The notes under the pieces were generated by a model. It worked only from the letters and a program-made list of their open reading frames with translations, was not told where the DNA came from and searched no databases. A stretch of 48,758 nucleotides of DNA from BS750m-G62 sp964577175 (lineage in GTDB: Bacteria; Planctomycetota; Phycisphaerae; FEN-1346). The stretch spans positions 1 through 48,758 of the forward strand of contig CAZNYC010000012.1 in NCBI GenBank assembly GCA_964577175.1, read 5' to 3'. This document shows positions 44,453 to 48,758 of this stretch, in pieces (positions within the stretch are counted from its first letter, which is position 1; every line of letters begins with the position of its first letter). The translations under genes were made by a program, and so were the position numbers.

Positions 44453-45109
44453 ATGCGTCGACTCGCCCTTCCGATTGCCATGCTCCTGGTCCTGGGCGCC
44501 GGCCTGAGTCTCTGGGCCGCCTCCATGGGCAAGGTAAAAATCGAAACAGCCGGCATGGTCCTGGAAGTGGAGCGATACGGGCAGAAGGTGGCCATTCCGC
44601 CACTGCGCGAGGTGCCCATGCCCGCCGGCACGCTCGAGACCAAGGGCATCAAACTCCACGCCAAGGGCCGCGACACGAAGAAGCGGCCCGCCATCTGGCG
44701 GCTGGACGGCACGGCCCCGTACGGCGACCTGAAGGAAATCGAGGTGACGGCCGACGGGGTGAAAACCATCGAGGCCGGTGGGCCGCTGACCGTCGTCACG
44801 CCGACCGGCGTCTCGACGAAGGGCGGCCGGCAGTTGATCCTCGGCCTCCAGTTCATCGGCAAGGCCAAGGAACACTACCGCACCGTCGTTTACATGGGGC
44901 GACGCCGGGCGCCGGCGCCCAAGGTCGCCATCGTCGACGAAAGCGGAAAGGTGCTGGACTCCGGCAACTTCGAGTATGGCTGAGGTGGGACCTGCCGGTA
45001 CTCATGGCGAGTACCCCCCACGTTCAAAGGCAAGGTCCAGATCAAGGTTCAGCCGAACCTCGGGCCGTTCGAGTGGAAACACAAGGAAACCTGGGTTACG
45101 CTCGACTGA
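44453..45109 (+). CDS. Putative secreted selenoprotein with Sec encoded by UGA at codon 177
   Basis: The frame has a signal peptide (~1-23) and a beta-rich body of 176 codons, then a UGA at 44981-44983. It continues for a further 41 sense codons to UGA 45107-45109. If the first UGA is read as selenocysteine the product has 218 residues. The continuation looks like protein, not noise: YG-U-GGTCRYSWRVP, then KVQIKVQPNLGPFEWK. Sec177 and C181 form a UxxxC pair, plausible for a redox or metal site. A hairpin with G residues in its loop follows the UGA, and selD and tRNA-Sec lie directly downstream. AAAGGAG precedes the ATG at 44453. I do not recognise the family. The alternative is a nonsense mutation giving a truncated 176-residue protein. 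Confidence 0.8.
44984..45021 (+). promoter_or_regulatory. Bacterial SECIS-like hairpin after the in-frame UGA
   Basis: Immediately 3' of the UGA, GTGGG (44985-44989) pairs with CCCAC (45017-45021). Above an internal loop, GGTACTC (44997-45003) pairs perfectly with GAGTACC (45009-45015), closing a loop ATGGC. The two loop guanines lie 22 to 24 bases after the UGA. This fits the bacterial SECIS layout: a short stem-loop inside the coding region with G in the apical loop at about this distance, bound by SelB. Confidence 0.72.
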
Positions 45110-45251
45110 CGTTCGTGCGCCGTGCATCCTATCCGGCGGACCGCCACCCGGGCGGTCCGCCGGCTTCGTTTGCGCCGAAGGCGGCGGCGGTCCGACGAGG
45201 CGATCCTCCTGGCCGAGGTGGGCTAACACTCCAACGCCACGTCCGGGTTTT

Positions 45252-45330
45252 GCGCGGTGGGGCTTCGCGCCCAACGCGCTCGAAAGGGCCTTTTCACGGC
45301 GGCGCGGCGCGCACTCCCGACCCGCCGCGC
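45252..45330. repeat. Family A palindromic repeat, copy A10 (diverged)
   Basis: GCGCGGTGGGGCTTCGCGCC...AACGCGC on the left and GGCGCGGCGCGC...CCGACCCGCCGCGC on the right. It fills much of the 267-bp gap between the selenoprotein gene and selD, and is not in frame with selD. Confidence 0.6.
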
Positions 45331-45376
45331 ACCTGCCCAATAACCGCTTGACGCCTATCGAATAACGGACATCCCT

Positions 45377-47086
45377 ATGATCGACAATGCAAAACGCAAA
45401 CGCGTCATGCAGCGGTCGATACGGCTCGGCCACTGCATCTGCGACCCCCAGAAGGCCTGCCCGTGCGACCTTTTGCGCGAGAAGGACATCTGCCTGTGTG
45501 CGGGCGAAACCCTCGAGGCGCCGACCGGCCCGGTGCGCCTGACGACCCTCGTCGAGAAGGCCGGCTGCGCCTCGAAGATCGACCAGGCCTCCCTCAAGCG
45601 CATCCTGAAGGACCTGCCCGAGACGGACGACCCGAAGGTCCTGGTCGGCTCGGCCGCCGCCGACGACGCCGGCGTCTACCTGTTCGACGGCGACACCGCC
45701 CTCGTGCAGACCGTGGACGTCTTCTGCCCGTCGGTGGACGACCCGTACACGTTCGGGCAGATCGCCGCGGCCAACTCCCTGAGCGACGTGTACGCCATGG
45801 GCGGCCGGCCGCTGACCGCCCTCTCGATCATCGGCTTCCCCGTCCGCGAGGTGCCCGACGCCGTCATGCACGACATGCTGCGCGGCGGCATCGACAAGAT
45901 GCGGGAGGCCGGCGTTCCGGTCGTCGGCGGGCACAGCATCAAGGACTCGCAGATCAAGGCCGGCTTCGCCGTCACGGGCCTCGTGGACCGCAGCCGCCTG
46001 CTCACGAACGCGGGCGCCCGCCCGGGCGACGTGCTCGTCCTGACGAAGCCGCTCGGCACGGGCGTCCTCTCGTTCGCGGTGCAGATCGGCCGGGCGCCGG
46101 ACGGGGCGGCCGAGGCGATCGCCGCCTCGATGACCGCCCTGAACCGCGAGGCGGCCGAAGCCGCCGTCCGTCTCGGCGCCCACGCCTGCACGGACGTGAC
46201 GGGCTTCGGCCTGATGGGGCACCTGGGCGAGATGGCCCGCGCCAGCGGCGTCGACGTCGAGGTCGTCTGGGACGACCTGCCGCTCTTCGACGGCCTGCTC
46301 CGGTGCCTCGCCGACGGCATCGTGCCCGGCGGCATCGAGCGGAACCGGGAATCCTCGGCCGACGCCGCCGACCCCGCCGACGGCGTGACCGAGGCGATGC
46401 TGGACGTGTGTTTCGACCCGCAGACGAGCGGCGGCCTGCTCGTGGCGCTCGCGCCGGAGGCGGCGGAGGCATTCGTCGCCCGCCTTCGCGAGGCCGGCAA
46501 CGACGCCGCCGCCCCCATCGGACGGGTCACGGGCCAAGGCACCGGCCGCGTCGCCGTCCGCACGACGGGCCGGCGCACGATGCCGGCACCCACCGCTGCG
46601 TCGGAAACGGAGGAGACCGTTATGGCAGGTGCAAGCGAGAAACCGTTCCGGATGAGCCCCGACATCGGCAAGGCCGAGGTGCAGCCGTGCTGCGCGGAGC
46701 CGGGCGCGGACGACGACGCCTGCTGCGCCCCCTCCGGTCGCCATGCTGCAGGCGAGGAGCCGTGCTGCGCGCCGCCGAAGGAGAGCGCGGCTGCGCCGCG
46801 CAAGGTCGAGGCCGCCGGCACGGCGGGCATCGAGCAGGCGTTCAAGGCGTTCATGGGCAAGGCGGGCAAGCCCGGCGCCCTGGACGTGGCCACGAAGCAG
46901 GCGCTGAACGTGGCCCTCTCGGTCCTGGCCAAGTGCGAGCCCTGCCTGAAGGTCCACATCAAGAAGGCCCGCCAGATGGGCTTCACGCAGGAGGAGATCG
47001 ACGAGGCGGCGTGGATGGCCATTGCCTTCGGCGGCTCACCCGTTATGATGTTCTACAAGGACGTGCTGACGCAGATGGAAAGTTGA
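45377..47086 (+). CDS. selD: Selenide, water dikinase (SelD) fused to an N-terminal Cys-rich module and a C-terminal AhpD/CMD domain
   Basis: 569 residues in three parts. (1) Residues 18-43 have paired cysteines CIC (20-22), CPC (28-30) and CLC (39-41), resembling the end of the ferredoxin-thioredoxin reductase catalytic chain. (2) The SelD kinase (~45-400) makes selenophosphate from selenide and ATP for Sec-tRNA synthesis. C64 and K67 in GCASK match the catalytic Cys/Lys, with TFGQIAAANSLSDVYAMGG, GGHSIKD, DVTGFGLMGHL and DPQTSGGLL conserved. (3) After a linker with three CC pairs (QPCCAEP, DACCAPS, EPCCAPP) comes a carboxymuconolactone decarboxylase/AhpD-like domain (~475-569) with CEPCLKVH, the CxxC...H redox site. 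An internal RBS and ATG at 46609-46624 may mark a former separate gene. Three bases separate the stop from tRNA-Sec. Confidence 0.92.
   Translation: MIDNAKRKRVMQRSIRLGHCICDPQKACPCDLLREKDICLCAGETLEAPTGPVRLTTLVEKAGCASKIDQASLKRILKDLPETDDPKVLVGSAAADDAGVYLFDGDTALVQTVDVFCPSVDDPYTFGQIAAANSLSDVYAMGGRPLTALSIIGFPVREVPDAVMHDMLRGGIDKMREAGVPVVGGHSIKDSQIKAGFAVTGLVDRSRLLTNAGARPGDVLVLTKPLGTGVLSFAVQIGRAPDGAAEAIAASMTALNREAAEAAVRLGAHACTDVTGFGLMGHLGEMARASGVDVEVVWDDLPLFDGLLRCLADGIVPGGIERNRESSADAADPADGVTEAMLDVCFDPQTSGGLLVALAPEAAEAFVARLREAGNDAAAPIGRVTGQGTGRVAVRTTGRRTMPAPTAASETEETVMAGASEKPFRMSPDIGKAEVQPCCAEPGADDDACCAPSGRHAAGEEPCCAPPKESAAAPRKVEAAGTAGIEQAFKAFMGKAGKPGALDVATKQALNVALSVLAKCEPCLKVHIKKARQMGFTQEEIDEAAWMAIAFGGSPVMMFYKDVLTQMES
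46609..46624 (+). promoter_or_regulatory. Internal ribosome-binding site and ATG within the selD fusion
   Basis: GGAGGAGA (46609-46616) lies 5 bases before an in-frame ATG at 46622 (MAGASEKPF), exactly at the join between the SelD domain and the Cys-pair linker/CMD domain. Initiation here would give a free 154-residue CMD protein in addition to the fusion. Confidence 0.55.
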
Positions 47087-47089
47087 TGC

Positions 47090-47185
47090 GGAGGTGATCG
47101 GCGGCTGGTGCCGCCCCTGGTCTTCAAAACCAGTGTGGGGCTCAACCAAGTCCCGGGTGGGTTCGATTCCCATTCGCCTCCGCCA
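47090..47185 (+). tRNA. selC: tRNA-Sec (anticodon UCA)
   Basis: 96 bases including CCA. The 8-bp acceptor stem GGAGGTGA pairs with TCGCCTCC. The D stem is 6 bp (GGCGGC/GCCGCC), typical of tRNA-Sec. The anticodon loop CTTCAAA carries UCA between CTGGT and ACCAG. A long variable arm (GGGGCT...AGTCCC) follows, then the T arm GTGGG-TTCGATT-CCCAT, discriminator G and encoded CCA. It decodes UGA as selenocysteine. It sits 3 bases after the selD fusion and is probably co-transcribed. Confidence 0.95.
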
Positions 47186-47218
47186 TCTTAGCGACCGAAA
47201 CCGGCGAGTGGACAGCGT

Positions 47219-47330
47219 TGTCATTCTGAGGAGGCCGCCAGGCCGACGAAGAATCTCGCCTTGGCCGTTGCCGTTATGGCAATCGCACGGCGAGATTCTT
47301 CGGCTCCGCAAGCGGCGCCTCGGAATGACA
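47219..47330. repeat. Family B palindromic repeat, copy B6
   Basis: TGTCATTCTGAGGAGGCC...GAAGAATCTCGCC...GGCGAGATTCTTC...CTCGGAATGACA. A typical full copy just after tRNA-Sec. Its terminal ATG is not in frame with the next gene. Confidence 0.85.
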
Positions 47331-47349
47331 GCGCAGAGGTCTTTGCCAC

Positions 47350-47380
47350 GTGTGGCCCGGCCGGTCTTGCCCGGCCGGGA
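47350..47380. repeat. Family D palindromic repeat, copy D6 (short)
   Basis: GTGTGGCCCGGCCGGTCTTGCCCGGCCGGG: one hairpin, same form as D3. Confidence 0.7.
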
Positions 47381-47388
47381 AGGAGGGT

Positions 47389-47421
47389 GGCACGCTTTCG
47401 CAAAAGCGCGAAAGCACACCA
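47389..47421. repeat. Family F palindromic repeat, copy F2
   Basis: GTGGCACGCTTTCGCAAAAGCGCGAAAGC: hairpin GCTTTCGC / GCGAAAGC next to D6, as F1 is next to D5 upstream of the selenium module. Confidence 0.55.
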
Positions 47422-47481
47422 CCCGGCGCGCGGCGCGGCCGGCCGGGAGCCAGGTCGCGCAGGAATTCGAGAGATCGCCTG

Positions 47482-47940
47482 ATGGCCGATGCCAAAGACA
47501 CCCGCGACCGCATGCCGACGCCCGGCCGCCGGCCCGGTCCCCGGTGGCTGCCCGTCCTGCTGATGGCGGCCGGGGCGGCCTGCCTCGTCTACGGTTTCGC
47601 CGTCCATACCGTCACGGTGATGCCGAAGGCACGGGAGGCGGGCGCCGCGGACGCCGAAGCGACCGCCGACGACGTTCCGCCGGAGATCCTGCCGGAGGAG
47701 GAGCCGATCTTCTCGCCGGACGTCCTCTTCGGCGAGGGGCCGGCCGACGGCGAGCCGGTGCCGATGCCCGTCGAGGAATTCGGGGACGTTGACGAACCGC
47801 CCCCGCCCGAGCCGTATGACTTCAGCGAGGCGCGGGTCGTCCGGGAAGTAACGATCGGCGGGCTGCATCGGCTGCCGACGGGCGAAATCGTCCGCACCTA
47901 CGGACCCAACGAGAAGGCACCCGCCTTCTGCCCCACCTGA
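47482..47940 (+). CDS. Small single-helix membrane-anchored protein
   Basis: 152 residues: a short basic N-terminus, one membrane helix (~28-46), a His-Thr-Val stretch, then an acidic Pro/Glu-rich region and a conserved-looking end with VREVTIGGLHRLPTGEIVRTYG. I do not recognise the family. The last 30 residues look structured and the middle disordered. The ATG at 47482 has only a weak AGGAATTCG upstream. It precedes a 4Fe-4S membrane protein by 18 bases and is probably an assembly or accessory partner of it. Confidence 0.65.
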   Translation: MADAKDTRDRMPTPGRRPGPRWLPVLLMAAGAACLVYGFAVHTVTVMPKAREAGAADAEATADDVPPEILPEEEPIFSPDVLFGEGPADGEPVPMPVEEFGDVDEPPPPEPYDFSEARVVREVTIGGLHRLPTGEIVRTYGPNEKAPAFCPT

Positions 47941-47958
47941 GTGCACTAGCCGCGGGCC

Positions 47959-48758
47959 ATGGAGGTCATGGCCAGACCCACGTTTCATAAGAATCCGAGC
48001 CTGTTCGTCCGCGCCCGGCACCTGGTGCAGGGAGGGTTTCTGCTGGCCTGGCTCGGCCCGTTCGGGCTCCGTCTGCACTACATCTGCGGACCGGTGTTCC
48101 ACTGTTACGCGTGCCCGCTGGCGACGTTTGCGTGCCCGATCGGCGTGCTGGCGAACTTCAGCGCGCTGTCGGTTTCGCCGCTCATCGCCCTGGGGACGCT
48201 GCTCGTGGTCGGGGCGCTGCTGGGCGGCATCATCTGCGGATGGGTGTGCCCGTTCGGCCTCGTGCAGGACCTGCTCGACAAGATCCCCCTGCCGAAACGG
48301 CGGCTGCCGGTGTGGGCGGGCTATACCCGGTACGCCGTCCTGGTGGGGCTGGTGCTGGTCGTCCCGTACCTGTTCGGGGAAACACACCCGCTGTTCATCT
48401 GCCGGGTGTGCCCGGCCGGGGCGCTGGAGGCGGGGCTGCCGCTCGCCGCCGACGCCGCCGCGCGCGGCGACTCGTTCTGGACGGGCATGAGCGTCGTCAA
48501 GTGGGTCGTCCTGGGCGTGTTCCTGACGGCGGCCGTGGTGAAGTACCGGCCCTGGTGCACGCTCTTCTGTCCCCTGGGGGCGATCCTGGGCCTGTTCAAC
48601 CCGGCGGCGATGTTCCGCCTGCGGGTGGACGAGGCGAAGTGCACCTCGTGCGGGGCGTGCCGGAAGACCTGCAAGATCGGCCTCGCGCCGCACCGCCAAC
48701 TCCGCGACCCGCTCTGCATCCGGTGCATGGAGTGCACCCGGTGCGAGGCCATCGGCGT
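47959..48758 (+). CDS. 4Fe-4S membrane electron-transfer protein (NapH/NosR-C-terminal-like), partial
   Basis: The frame runs off the end of the window (266 codons visible). It has several membrane helices and the family's cysteine motifs: CPLATFACPIG near the start, CGWVCPFGLVQDLLDKIP, CRVCPAGALE, CTLFCPLGAILGLF, then a ferredoxin-like CTSCGACRKTCKIG and the beginning of a second, CIRCMECTRC. These are typical of NapH/NosR/YccM-type proteins that pass electrons between the quinone pool or ferredoxin and periplasmic enzymes. The ATG at 47959 is used; a second ATG at 47968 follows GGAGG too closely to be preferred. The C-terminus is missing, so the exact subfamily is open. Confidence 0.88.
   Translation, partial: MEVMARPTFHKNPSLFVRARHLVQGGFLLAWLGPFGLRLHYICGPVFHCYACPLATFACPIGVLANFSALSVSPLIALGTLLVVGALLGGIICGWVCPFGLVQDLLDKIPLPKRRLPVWAGYTRYAVLVGLVLVVPYLFGETHPLFICRVCPAGALEAGLPLAADAAARGDSFWTGMSVVKWVVLGVFLTAAVVKYRPWCTLFCPLGAILGLFNPAAMFRLRVDEAKCTSCGACRKTCKIGLAPHRQLRDPLCIRCMECTRCEAIG

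Noticed and set aside
44981..44983. The UGA as a simple premature stop (pseudogene)
   Set aside because: The frame continues with conserved-looking protein text, a SECIS-like hairpin follows, and selD and tRNA-Sec are adjacent; selenocysteine is the better reading, though not proven.
47094..47186. A short protein reading through the tRNA-Sec region
   Set aside because: The region folds perfectly as tRNA-Sec with anticodon UCA; any ORF there is incidental.

Overview
This window is GC-rich DNA, very probably from a member of the Planctomycetota recovered as a draft or metagenome-assembled genome. The evidence for the phylum is the gene content: very large secreted proteins with PQQ-type propellers, a MoxR/DUF58/VWA/DUF4175 cluster followed by Gly/Gln-rich coiled-coil proteins, an NPCBM-domain protein, and the C-terminal WG...FP..Y..L...YY motif. 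I cannot place it in a class. A 100-N scaffold gap lies at 31560-31659.

Layout. (1) 1-10.5 kb: a degraded HTH fragment, a secreted lyase-like lectin-fold protein on the minus strand, then plus-strand metabolic genes: glucose-6-phosphate dehydrogenase, a ZIP metal transporter, a zinc alcohol dehydrogenase/quinone oxidoreductase, a DUF255 thioredoxin-fold protein, rubredoxin, and a two-gene 2-oxoacid:ferredoxin oxidoreductase. (2) 10.9-17.9 kb, minus strand: an ArsR-type regulator, a DUF302 protein, a two-cluster ferredoxin, an MMPL/RND transporter, a LolA-like periplasmic protein and an outer-membrane barrel, which together look like an envelope export system. (3) 18.2-44.1 kb, plus strand: a long directional run with a 1.7-kDa-residue-scale (about 1,690 residue) propeller/coiled-coil protein, a prenyltransferase-fold protein, MoxR, DUF58, a BatA-like protein, a VWA/amidotransferase-like membrane protein, a DUF4175 protein, a Gly/Gln-rich coiled-coil protein, an esterase-TPR protein, an NPCBM protein, and three trypsin-like/PDZ proteins of which only the first keeps its catalytic triad. 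(4) 44.3-47.2 kb: a selenium module. A secreted protein whose frame continues through an in-frame UGA (codon 177) followed by a bacterial SECIS-like hairpin, then SelD fused to a Cys-rich N-terminus and a C-terminal AhpD/CMD domain, then tRNA-Sec (anticodon UCA) three bases after that gene. (5) 47.5 kb to the end: a small membrane-anchored protein and the start of a NapH/NosR-like 4Fe-4S membrane protein.

The intergenic DNA is crowded with at least six families of short palindromic repeats (called A to F here). Two features stand out. Family A copies are translated inside the N-termini of three exported proteins, always in the same reading phase, and a family B copy is translated just after the signal sequence of the outer-membrane protein. 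A 95-bp inverted-repeat element (family C) is nested twice at the same position inside family B, each time flanked by a 5-bp direct repeat.

The two most interesting systems are the compact selenoprotein/SelD-fusion/tRNA-Sec cluster, which may hold an undescribed selenoprotein family, and the protein-coding palindromic repeats.
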